Positions 1 through 5,226 of a stretch of DNA of 5,226 bases are shown one piece after another. Under the pieces are notes generated by a model. The model had not been told where the DNA came from and ran no database searches. It was given only the letters and a program-made list of their open reading frames with translations. Every line of letters starts with the position of its first letter. Position 1 is the first letter of the stretch. This stretch comes from an uncultured Selenomonas sp. (GTDB taxonomy: Bacteria; Bacillota; Negativicutes; Selenomonadales; Selenomonadaceae). The stretch is from contig CALGGN010000076.1 in assembly GCA_937915915.1 (NCBI GenBank), positions 1 to 5,226 on the forward strand, read 5' to 3'. The translations under genes were made by a program, and so were the position numbers.

Positions 1-1572
1 GAAGGATGTACGTCCTACCATCAAGTCATCGAGTGCCGCCTGCACGATTTTTTCACTTTCCGTATCCAAAGCCGAGGTAGCTTCATCGAGAATCAGAATC
101 CGGGGATTCTTGAGAATCGCCCGGGCGATGGACATGCGCTGCCGCTGCCCACCGGAAAGGTTAAGTCCCCGCTCACCAATCTGTGTGTCATAGCCCTGCG
201 GCAGCTTACGAATAAAGCTGTCGGCATTAGCTGCTTTGGCGGCTTCGATAACTTCCTCATCGGTGGCATCCAAACGGCCATAGCGGATATTTTCCATCAC
301 CGTAGTCGAAAACAGCATGGTCTCCTGCGGCACAATACCAATCTGTTCCCGCAGGGAAGCCAGCGTCACCTCCCGGATATCATGCCCATCAATCGAAATC
401 ACGCCGCTGTTTATTTCATAAAAGCGGGGAATCAGGTTGGCAATGGTTGATTTGCCGGCACCACTGGGGCCCACAAAGGCAATCATCTGCCCGGGCTTTA
501 CTTCCAGCGACACATGCTCTAACGCGTTTATTCCTTCTTTATAACCGAAGGTTACGTCTTCAACCTTTACATGACCTTGAATCTGCGGCAGCTTTTCTGC
601 CCCTTCCTTATCAGCGATGGGTTCTGGCAGGTCAATAACCGCAAACACACGGTCTACGGCAGCCATAGCCCGCTGCAGATTGCCATAAACCCTGGCCAGC
701 CTCTTTACCGGATTGGCTAAATTTACCGCATAGGTCAGAAACGCCACCAGCGCGCCCGCCGTGATCTCATCGTTGATGACTTCATAGCCGCCGAACCACA
801 CAATGAACGATACGGCGAGGGCAGCAAGGAACTCCACGGTCGGCGTCAGGAGGCTCGTGAGCTGCACGCCCTTCATAGCGGCCCGGAAGTTCAGCATGTT
901 CTGCTTCTGGAACCGCTCGATCTCATATGCCTCGCGCACAAAGGACTTGACCACGCGTATGGAGGAAATGCTTTCCTGCAGCAGCGACGTGATATCCGCC
1001 AGCCGCTCCTGAATGACCGTTCCCGTCCGCTTGAGCTTGCGTCCGAAAACCTTCATGGCCTGCCCGACCATCGGGATGACCGTCAGGGTCAGAAGGCTCA
1101 GCTTCCAGTCCAGATAGACCATCATGGCAAGGGAACCAATCAGGATGGCGCCCTCCGTCACCAGCTCGATCAGATTGTCCACCAACGCCGTCTGGATTGC
1201 GTTGACATCATTCGTGAGATAGCTCATGGTCTCGCCTGTCTGATGCTTGTCGAAATAGGCCATGGGCATGCGCTGGAACTTGCGGAACATGACCTCCCGC
1301 ACATCGATCACAACGCGCTGCCCGATATAGGACACCAGATAGGACTGGCCGTAGTAGAACAGCCCCCGGAGCAGGAACACCCCTACGATGCTCACTGAGA
1401 TGATATTCAGCAGCAGCATGTTCTTCTCGATGAGCACCTCATCGATCATGTCCTTGATGATCCATGGCAGGTAGAGATTCGCACCGGCCGCCATGATAAT
1501 GCAGAAGATGGCAAGAACCAGGCGCTTCTTATAGGGATAGATATATCTCAGCAGCCGCCTGTAATTCTTCAT
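1..1572 (-). CDS. msbA: MsbA-type lipid A export ABC transporter, ATP-binding and permease protein (3' end outside window)
   Basis: Half-transporter that acts as a homodimer in the inner membrane and flips core lipid A from the inner to the outer leaflet using ATP. The frame is open from an ATG at 1572 to base 1, giving 524 residues; the family is usually about 570-620, so some 50-90 C-terminal residues, including the H-loop, lie outside. The membrane domain occupies about residues 15-310, with hydrophobic segments such as those near 17-37 and 245-270. The ATPase domain follows: Walker A GPSGAGKST at 368-376, Q-loop glutamine 416 in VPQE, signature LSGGQ at 472-476, Walker B ILILDE at 492-497 and D-loop SALD at 500-503. 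The start codon overlaps the lpxB stop in an ATGA and has GGAGG seven bases upstream, so the two are probably translationally coupled. Codon usage changes sharply near residue 282 (see findings). Placement after lpxB favours lipid A as substrate over a generic multidrug exporter. Confidence 0.93.
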   Translation of the reverse strand, partial: MKNYRRLLRYIYPYKKRLVLAIFCIIMAAGANLYLPWIIKDMIDEVLIEKNMLLLNIISVSIVGVFLLRGLFYYGQSYLVSYIGQRVVIDVREVMFRKFQRMPMAYFDKHQTGETMSYLTNDVNAIQTALVDNLIELVTEGAILIGSLAMMVYLDWKLSLLTLTVIPMVGQAMKVFGRKLKRTGTVIQERLADITSLLQESISSIRVVKSFVREAYEIERFQKQNMLNFRAAMKGVQLTSLLTPTVEFLAALAVSFIVWFGGYEVINDEITAGALVAFLTYAVNLANPVKRLARVYGNLQRAMAAVDRVFAVIDLPEPIADKEGAEKLPQIQGHVKVEDVTFGYKEGINALEHVSLEVKPGQMIAFVGPSGAGKSTIANLIPRFYEINSGVISIDGHDIREVTLASLREQIGIVPQETMLFSTTVMENIRYGRLDATDEEVIEAAKAANADSFIRKLPQGYDTQIGERGLNLSGGQRQRMSIARAILKNPRILILDEATSALDTESEKIVQAALDDLMVGRTSF

Positions 1573-2729
1573 GCTCTCTCCTCCGATCGTTTTTTTGCAA
1601 GGCGCTTCGCCGCAGCCAGTATCTTCTCCGCAACGCGCTCCGATGCTCCCGGTTCCCCAAGCTTTTCACAGGCTTGCCGAAGCTCCGATACGACCTGCTC
1701 CCGATGTGCTTCTCCACGGTAGAGCCGCCCGATTTCCTGTGCGATGCGCTCCGGTGTCACTTCATCCTGCAGCAGTTCCGGCTGGATCCGCTTTCCCATG
1801 AGAAGGTTCGGCAGACTGATGTGATCCACATGCACCAGAAGCTTTCCTATGAGATAGTTGAATTTCGCCATGCGGTAAAGCACCACGCAGGGAAGCTCCA
1901 AAAGCGCAGCCTCCATGACAACGGTGCCCGAAGTCGCCATGGCCGCATCCGCCACGGACATGAGCGAATAGCGGTTTTCCTTCACAAGACGCACGGGCAC
2001 GCCTGCCTCTGAAATCCGCGCCTCCAGAGCAGAAGCGTCGATATTGTCCGCCACCGGCAGGAAGAACACCGTATCGGGACGGGACTGCAGCAACCGTTTT
2101 GCCGCTCCAAGCATGGCAGGAAGGAGCAGGCGAATCTCCTGCCTCCGGCTCCCCGGCATCAGCAGCACCGCATGCTGCCCCTCGGAAATGCCGAAAAAGT
2201 CCCTTGCCTGCTGCGCGGAAAGCTCCGGCTTCACCGTATCCACCAGAGGATTGCCCACGAAGGAAATCTTCGCGCCTGCCTCTTCATACACCTTCATCTC
2301 AAAGGGAAAAATGGACACGAATTCATCTGCGACAGCCGCGCAAGCCTTTGCCCTTCCCTTTCTCCAGGCCCATGCCGAGGGAGGGATATAGGAGAACACG
2401 GGAATCCCCAGCTTCTTGGCGCGTTTCGCAAGACGCCAGTTGAAATCGGGATAATCGATGAGAACCAGCAGATCCGGCCGCTCCTTCCGCATGTGTTCCA
2501 CAAGCGCATCCAGAAGCTCCATGATGCGCCGGAGATTCATCAGAACTTCCCATACCCCCATGACATTGTAGCTTGCGAAATTGCGGAAAAGCCGCACACC
2601 AGCCTGCTTCATGCGCTCACCGCCAAAGCCGACCAGTTCCGTTTCGGGAGAAAGCTCTCGAATGGCCTTTGCAAGCCGTTCCCCATGCAGATCGCCGGAG
2701 GCCTCCCCGGCGGAGAACATGATTTTCAA
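1569..2729 (-). CDS. lpxB: Lipid-A-disaccharide synthase LpxB, TTG start
   Basis: Glycosyltransferase of family GT19 that condenses lipid X with UDP-2,3-diacylglucosamine to give the tetra-acyl disaccharide 1-phosphate and UDP, at the inner face of the inner membrane. From the TTG start the protein has 386 residues, close to the E. coli length of about 382. Visible family motifs are AGEASGDLHG at 7-16, LIDYPDFN at 90-97 (containing the conserved acidic residue), PPSAWAWR at 116-123, GNPLVD at 159-164, MPGSRRQEI at 191-199, SGTVVMEAAL at 267-276 and HISLPNLL at 303-310. The frame extends upstream to ATGs at 2774 and 2753, but neither has a ribosome binding site. The TTG at 2729 has GGAGGAGG seven bases upstream and puts the start exactly at the usual family N-terminus (M)KIMFSAGEASGD. 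The stop TGA overlaps the msbA ATG by four bases. A terminator-like hairpin lies between lpxI and this gene. Confidence 0.95.
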   Translation of the reverse strand: MKIMFSAGEASGDLHGERLAKAIRELSPETELVGFGGERMKQAGVRLFRNFASYNVMGVWEVLMNLRRIMELLDALVEHMRKERPDLLVLIDYPDFNWRLAKRAKKLGIPVFSYIPPSAWAWRKGRAKACAAVADEFVSIFPFEMKVYEEAGAKISFVGNPLVDTVKPELSAQQARDFFGISEGQHAVLLMPGSRRQEIRLLLPAMLGAAKRLLQSRPDTVFFLPVADNIDASALEARISEAGVPVRLVKENRYSLMSVADAAMATSGTVVMEAALLELPCVVLYRMAKFNYLIGKLLVHVDHISLPNLLMGKRIQPELLQDEVTPERIAQEIGRLYRGEAHREQVVSELRQACEKLGEPGASERVAEKILAAAKRLAKKRSEERA

Positions 2730-2736
2730 AGAGCCG

Positions 2737-2744
2737 CCTCCTCC
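2737..2744 (-). promoter_or_regulatory. Ribosome binding site of lpxB (decides the TTG start)
   Basis: On the minus strand this reads GGAGGAGG, nearly a full match to the 16S rRNA anti-Shine-Dalgarno, seven bases before TTG at 2729-2727. The upstream ATG codons at 2774 and 2753 lie before it, with no purine-rich site of their own, and the ATG at 2720 is too far downstream (16 bases). This is the main argument for the TTG start. Confidence 0.85.
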
Positions 2745-2757
2745 CGATACCATAAGC

Positions 2758-2799
2758 AAAAAACGCGGGGACACTTGTCTTTTCCAGTATCCACCGCGT
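2758..2799 (-). terminator. Intrinsic terminator or attenuator hairpin between lpxI and lpxB
   Basis: On the minus strand the 5' arm ACGCGG-T-GGATACT (2799-2787) pairs with the 3' arm AGTGTCC-CCGCGT (2775/2774-2763). This gives 13 base pairs with a single bulged T and one G-U wobble, around a loop of roughly ten bases (GGAAAAGACA). Six T residues follow (2763-2758). This is the classic Rho-independent form, and it works only for minus-strand transcription because no T tract follows on the plus strand. The hairpin begins five bases after the lpxI stop codon and ends 13 bases before the lpxB Shine-Dalgarno. As all genes run the same way, it should either reduce transcription into lpxB-msbA or be conditionally read through. 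The structure is seen directly; efficiency in vivo is unknown. Confidence 0.8.
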
Positions 2800-2804
2800 C
2801 TGGA

Positions 2805-3608
2805 TCACATTGCCACAATTGTAATGCCTTTTTCCTCTGCCAGTGCAAGCACCTGCTCCTTTTCCACCAACAAGGTGCTGCCGGCTTCGATTGCCAGCGC
2901 CTTCGCGCCAACCGCCGCCATGCTCTCGATGGTCTGCTTCCCGACTGCCGGTACATCGAACCGGTTGTCCTGCTGGGGCTTCGCGGTTTTCACGACCACC
3001 GCGCCGCCATGGGCAAGCTCTCCGCCTCGCCGGATGCAGGCATCCGTCCCCTCTATCGCTTCCAGCGCCATGACTGCTTGATTCTTGACCACGACCGTCT
3101 GTCCGATATCCAAGCGCCCAAGTTCCTTCGCGATTTTGAAACCGAACTCCATATCCGCACGCTCCGCGTCCGTAGGCTCCCGTTTGGAAAGCGTGCCCGG
3201 CTGCGGCATCAGAGCCTTGATGAGCGCCGTCTGGTCAAAGGCCTGGATACCTGCCTTCGCCAGTTCCTGTACGAACATCATCATGACCGTATCATCATTG
3301 CGATCCGGCAAAGACATGAGCAGCTGCAGCATACGCGCGTCCGGCTGCACCTTTCCGTTGAAGAGCAGCTCCTTCGTCACCTTTCCGAGCATCGTGACTT
3401 TCGTGATCTGCTTTTCCTTCAAATAGCTCAGAATAGCATCGATATGCCCGATACTGATTTTCCGGCAGTCCGTTGCGAACTGTCCCAGCTCCGGATCCGT
3501 TTCCGCCAAGAGGGCGACGGCATAGACCTCATAGCCCAGCGTCCTCGCGGCTTTCGCGCATTCCACCGGAAGCTTTCCGGCTCCTGCCAACAGACCGATT
3601 CTCTCCAT
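2805..3608 (-). CDS. lpxI: UDP-2,3-diacylglucosamine pyrophosphatase LpxI (DUF1009 family)
   Basis: Hydrolyses UDP-2,3-diacylglucosamine to lipid X and UMP, the step before LpxB; in E. coli this is done by the unrelated enzyme LpxH. The protein has 267 residues, in the family range of about 270-285. The N-terminal domain opens with the typical GLLAGAGKLP (5-14). The C-terminal domain carries GQTVVVKNQAVMALEAIEGTD (169-189) and the signature QQDNRFDVPAVG (212-223), whose aspartates D214 and D218 are candidates for the catalytic metal-site acid described for Caulobacter LpxI (D225); I have not aligned them. The ATG at 3608 has AAAGGGG ten bases upstream (3619-3625), which overlaps the lpxA stop codon TAA, so translation is probably coupled to lpxA. 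A strong hairpin with a T tract follows the TGA stop. Position between lpxA and lpxB agrees with the assignment. Confidence 0.95.
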   Translation of the reverse strand: MERIGLLAGAGKLPVECAKAARTLGYEVYAVALLAETDPELGQFATDCRKISIGHIDAILSYLKEKQITKVTMLGKVTKELLFNGKVQPDARMLQLLMSLPDRNDDTVMMMFVQELAKAGIQAFDQTALIKALMPQPGTLSKREPTDAERADMEFGFKIAKELGRLDIGQTVVVKNQAVMALEAIEGTDACIRRGGELAHGGAVVVKTAKPQQDNRFDVPAVGKQTIESMAAVGAKALAIEAGSTLLVEKEQVLALAEEKGITIVAM

Positions 3609-3623
3609 TGTATTCCAGCCCCT

Positions 3624-4436
3624 TTACTCATTCTCTCGGCGCTCGCGGCAGATGCCCCGATCCGCATTTCTGAGGAACCGCAAGAGATGCTCCACCTCTT
3701 CGCAGGAATCCACATCCTGCTCGATCACGGAAATCGCCTCCGGCAAGCTCAGACCCGAGCGGTACAGTATCTTGTAAGCCTGTTTGACCCGTCGGCGGGA
3801 CTCCAACGATATCCCTGCCCTGGACATGCCCACCGAGTTCAGCCCCGACACGCGAGCCGGATAGCCTGCCACGATGGTGAACGGCACCACATCCTGCACC
3901 AGTCTGGCCATCCCGCCTACCATCGCGTTCCTGCCGATTTTCACGAACTGATGCACGCCGGCCATGCCGCCAATGACGACGCGATCCTCCACCACCACAT
4001 GACCGGCCACGCTTGCCACATTGCTCATGATGACGTGATTGCCCAGCACGCAGTTATGCGCCACATGGGTCAGCGCCATCAGGAGGCAATCGTTGCCAAT
4101 CCTGGTCTCCTCTCCCTCGCCGGTGGCCCTGTGTATCGTCGCCCCCTCACGGATAACGGTGCGGTCCCCGATGAAAAGATAACTCTTTTCGCCCTTGAAT
4201 TTCAAATCCTGGGGCTCTTCGCCAACGGACGCGAACTGGAAAATCTTGCAGTCCCTGCCGATGCTGGTCCATCCATGGATCACGACATGAGGCCCGATTT
4301 TCGTCCCTTCGCCGATTTCCACATGATCTCCAATGACCGAATAGGGTCCGATTTCCACATTCTTCGCAATGTGCGCTGTCGGAGAAATCACCGCCGTATC
4401 ATGTATATATGCAACAACTTTCTGTTCTGCTCCCAT
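3624..4436 (-). CDS. lpxA: UDP-N-acetylglucosamine O-acyltransferase LpxA
   Basis: Cytoplasmic homotrimer that transfers a 3-hydroxyacyl chain from ACP to the 3-OH of UDP-GlcNAc, the first step of lipid A synthesis. From the ATG at 4436 it has 270 residues (E. coli 262). Residues 12-195 show left-handed beta-helix hexapeptide repeats (for example IAKNVEIGPYSVIGDHVEIG), followed by a helical C-terminal domain. The catalytic histidine is H127 in HVAHNC (E. coli H125); H124, H146 in AGHV and H162 in GVHQF match further conserved histidines. Gly175 in MVGGM aligns with the E. coli chain-length ruler residue G173. The frame continues 30 codons upstream to an ATG at 4526, but the extra residues look unlike the family, and AAGGAG (4446-4451) lies nine bases before the ATG at 4436, which I prefer. 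The TAA stop is inside the lpxI ribosome binding site. Confidence 0.95.
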   Translation of the reverse strand: MGAEQKVVAYIHDTAVISPTAHIAKNVEIGPYSVIGDHVEIGEGTKIGPHVVIHGWTSIGRDCKIFQFASVGEEPQDLKFKGEKSYLFIGDRTVIREGATIHRATGEGEETRIGNDCLLMALTHVAHNCVLGNHVIMSNVASVAGHVVVEDRVVIGGMAGVHQFVKIGRNAMVGGMARLVQDVVPFTIVAGYPARVSGLNSVGMSRAGISLESRRRVKQAYKILYRSGLSLPEAISVIEQDVDSCEEVEHLLRFLRNADRGICRERRENE

Positions 4437-4445
4437 CTCTTGCAA

Positions 4446-4451
4446 CTCCTT
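4446..4451 (-). promoter_or_regulatory. Ribosome binding site of lpxA (decides the start)
   Basis: Minus-strand AAGGAG, nine bases before the ATG at 4436. It supports the 270-residue LpxA over a 300-residue version starting at 4526. Confidence 0.75.
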
Positions 4452-4506
4452 CCGCTCCTGTACGGAATCGTGCCGCCCAGAAGCAGTATGTTTTTCCTTC
4501 GCACAG

Positions 4507-4536
4507 ATCATAATCCTGACATGCAAAAGAATACAA
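4507..4536 (-). promoter_or_regulatory. Possible promoter for lpxA (proximal)
   Basis: Minus strand TTGTAT (4536-4531), 18-base spacer, TATGAT (4512-4507). The -10 matches 5 of 6 consensus bases and the -35 matches 3 of 6. A transcript would have a leader of about 65 bases before the lpxA start. Read from consensus only, so weak evidence; it competes with the distal candidate a few bases upstream. Confidence 0.35.
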
Positions 4537-4543
4537 CCCGCCG

Positions 4544-4571
4544 ATTATAATATCCGGGAAGCTGCCGCAAA
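4544..4571 (-). promoter_or_regulatory. Possible promoter for lpxA (distal)
   Basis: Minus strand TTTGCG (4571-4566), 16-base spacer, then a perfect TATAAT (4549-4544). The -35 is weak (3 of 6). It would start transcription near 4537, giving a leader of about 100 bases. Together with the 221-base gap after fabZ, it suggests that lpxA-lpxI may be transcribed independently of fabZ. Confidence 0.4.
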
Positions 4572-4579
4572 CTCTGCCT

Positions 4580-4600
4580 GCTGTCTCCCGCGAAAACAGC
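4580..4600. repeat. Inverted repeat in the fabZ-lpxA spacer (second hairpin)
   Basis: Minus strand GCTGTTTTC, loop GCG, GGAGACAGC: nine pairs including two G-U wobbles, so it is better as RNA than as DNA cruciform. It directly abuts the AT-rich inverted repeat at 4601-4620. No T tract follows, so it is not a standard terminator. It may structure the 3' end of the fabZ transcript. Confidence 0.5.
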
Positions 4601-4620
4601 CGATATATCAGCATATATCG
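4601..4620. repeat. Perfect AT-rich inverted repeat CGATATAT-N4-ATATATCG
   Basis: Two perfect 8-base arms around a 4-base centre, 38 bases after the fabZ stop and 29 bases upstream of the distal -35 candidate of lpxA. Its symmetry and size fit a dimeric regulator operator or a small 3' hairpin of fabZ; only the symmetry is observed. On the minus strand a short TTTT occurs shortly after, which is too little for a confident terminator. Confidence 0.55.
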
Positions 4621-4657
4621 CCATTTTCCCCGATTTTCTATGCAATTCGATGGAATA

Positions 4658-5098
4658 TCACAAAGTTTCCGGTGTTTTCAATGCAAATTTAAAGTCAGCG
4701 GAAGCCACCAGCTTGTCATTCACATAGGCATCCGCATGCAGCAGCCCAAAATCGCCGCGCACCCGAACCAGATTCGCTTTCGTCACGACCTGATCCCCCG
4801 GCACGACCGGCTGCTTGAATTTCACGTTCTCCATGCCGCCGAAGAGCGCAATCTTCCCGCGATGCTCCTCGGGGTACAGCATGGCGACGCCCCCGACCTG
4901 CGCCATCCCCTCCAGAAGCAACACGCCCGGCATGATGGGATGCCCCGGAAAATGCCCCTGGAACTGCGGCTCGTTCATCGTCACGTTTTTGATGCCGACC
5001 GCCGACTTGAACGGCTCCAGCTCGATAATGCGGTCCACCAGCAGCATCGGCGGACGGTGCGGCAAGATTTTCTGTATCTCATTGATATCCAATTCCAT
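4658..5098 (-). CDS. fabZ: 3-hydroxyacyl-ACP dehydratase FabZ
   Basis: Hot-dog fold enzyme of type II fatty acid synthesis that dehydrates 3-hydroxyacyl-ACP to trans-2-enoyl-ACP in the cytoplasm. It competes with LpxA and LpxD for the same hydroxyacyl-ACP pool, which explains why it sits in lipid A clusters. From the ATG at 5098 it has 146 residues, a normal length. The active-site stretch GHFPGHPIMPGV (48-59) contains catalytic His49 and is followed by Glu63 in LLLEGMAQ, the same numbers as the well-studied Pseudomonas enzyme. LPHRPPMLLVDRI (12-24) is the typical N-terminal motif. The frame extends 29 codons upstream to 5185, but that part runs into the palindromic repeat, while the chosen ATG has GAGGGG (5105-5110) six bases upstream. 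The following gap to lpxA is 221 bases, unusually loose for this cluster. The alternative FabA is excluded by length and by the Glu active site. Confidence 0.95.
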   Translation of the reverse strand: MELDINEIQKILPHRPPMLLVDRIIELEPFKSAVGIKNVTMNEPQFQGHFPGHPIMPGVLLLEGMAQVGGVAMLYPEEHRGKIALFGGMENVKFKQPVVPGDQVVTKANLVRVRGDFGLLHADAYVNDKLVASADFKFALKTPETL

Positions 5099-5180
5099 TT
5101 CGATCCCCTCTTCCTGAATGTTTCTATCCTCATCTGTTCGTATACTCGTTAAAGAAAAAATATTCCTCATGACAGCAAAC

Positions 5181-5226
5181 CTCATCCACCGCTTACGCGG
5201 TCCCCCTTCCCCAGAGGGGAAGGCTT
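5181..5226. repeat. Double-hairpin palindromic intergenic repeat (cut by window edge)
   Basis: Plus strand has ACCGC-TTAC-GCGGT (5188-5201), then CCTTCCCC-AGA-GGGGAAGG (5205-5223), the second a perfect 8-base stem with a 3-base loop. The flanking CTCATCC and GGCTT, with this pair of stems, resemble a short element I recall seeing many times between genes in Negativicutes and Clostridia genomes (from memory, not a search). It lies in the upstream region of fabZ, and its outer boundary is beyond the window. It has no coding potential of its own. Confidence 0.65.

Noticed and set aside
2730..2774. Longer LpxB starting at ATG 2774 or 2753
   Set aside because: The added residues (MSPRFLLMVSGGGGS) do not resemble the family. 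They translate the terminator T tract and the Shine-Dalgarno (poly-Gly), and no ribosome site precedes those ATGs.
4437..4526. 30-residue N-terminal extension of LpxA
   Set aside because: The residues are unlike LpxA N-termini, the promoter-like elements overlap this stretch, and AAGGAG is well placed for the ATG at 4436.
2172..4550. A 792-codon open frame on the plus strand across lpxB, lpxI and lpxA
   Set aside because: It lies opposite three intact, well-recognised genes, is rich in His, Arg, Leu and Pro with no domain I recognise, and crosses gene boundaries. It is the antisense shadow of codon-biased coding sequence.
4658..5152. Plus-strand open frames opposite fabZ (170 and 100 codons)
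   Set aside because: Low-complexity, His/Arg/Pro-rich translations opposite a clear FabZ, with no ribosome site or recognisable domain.
5099..5180. A promoter for fabZ in the AT-rich stretch upstream
   Set aside because: TTGCTG and TATACG are present on the minus strand but are about 28 bases apart, and no other pair with 16-18 base spacing was convincing. A promoter here is possible but not supported.
5099..5185. 29-residue N-terminal extension of FabZ
   Set aside because: It starts inside the palindromic repeat and has no ribosome site; the ATG at 5098 has GAGGGG at six bases and gives the normal length.

Overview
The window holds a block of the lipid A (Raetz pathway) gene cluster, with every gene on the minus strand. 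In transcription order, from right to left, it reads fabZ, lpxA, lpxI, lpxB, msbA; msbA runs off the left edge. The most likely source is a diderm member of the Firmicutes, class Negativicutes (Selenomonas-like). The reasons are the fabZ-lpxA-lpxI-lpxB order, the use of LpxI instead of LpxH for UDP-diacylglucosamine hydrolysis, very strong Firmicutes-type Shine-Dalgarno sequences (for example GGAGGAGG), and a base composition of roughly 52-56% GC in the parts I counted. The genus is inference.

Layout from the right edge: 5181-5226 is part of a double-hairpin palindromic repeat that looks like a dispersed intergenic element. fabZ (5098 to 4658) follows about 80 bases downstream. A 221-base spacer (4437-4657) then carries two abutting hairpins and plausible sigma-A-type promoter elements in front of lpxA. 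lpxA (4436 to 3624) and lpxI (3608 to 2805) are tightly linked: the lpxI ribosome binding site overlaps the lpxA stop codon. Between lpxI and lpxB there is a convincing intrinsic terminator-like hairpin with a six-T tract, five bases after the lpxI stop codon. lpxB (2729 to 1569) most likely starts at TTG, and it overlaps msbA (1572 to beyond base 1) in an ATGA.

Together the products make and export lipid A precursor. FabZ supplies the acyl-ACP dehydration step of fatty acid synthesis and competes with lipid A synthesis for 3-hydroxyacyl-ACP. LpxA adds the first 3-hydroxyacyl chain to UDP-GlcNAc. LpxI cleaves UDP-2,3-diacylglucosamine to lipid X and UMP. LpxB joins lipid X to UDP-diacylglucosamine to give the disaccharide. 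MsbA flips the core lipid A across the inner membrane. LpxC, LpxD, LpxK and the Kdo transferase are not in the window.

I see no new biological system here. The points worth a second look are the terminator/attenuator hairpin inside the operon, the TTG start of lpxB behind it, a sharp change in codon usage inside msbA near base 726 (mosaic gene or assembly chimera), the structured fabZ-lpxA spacer, and the repeat at the right edge.
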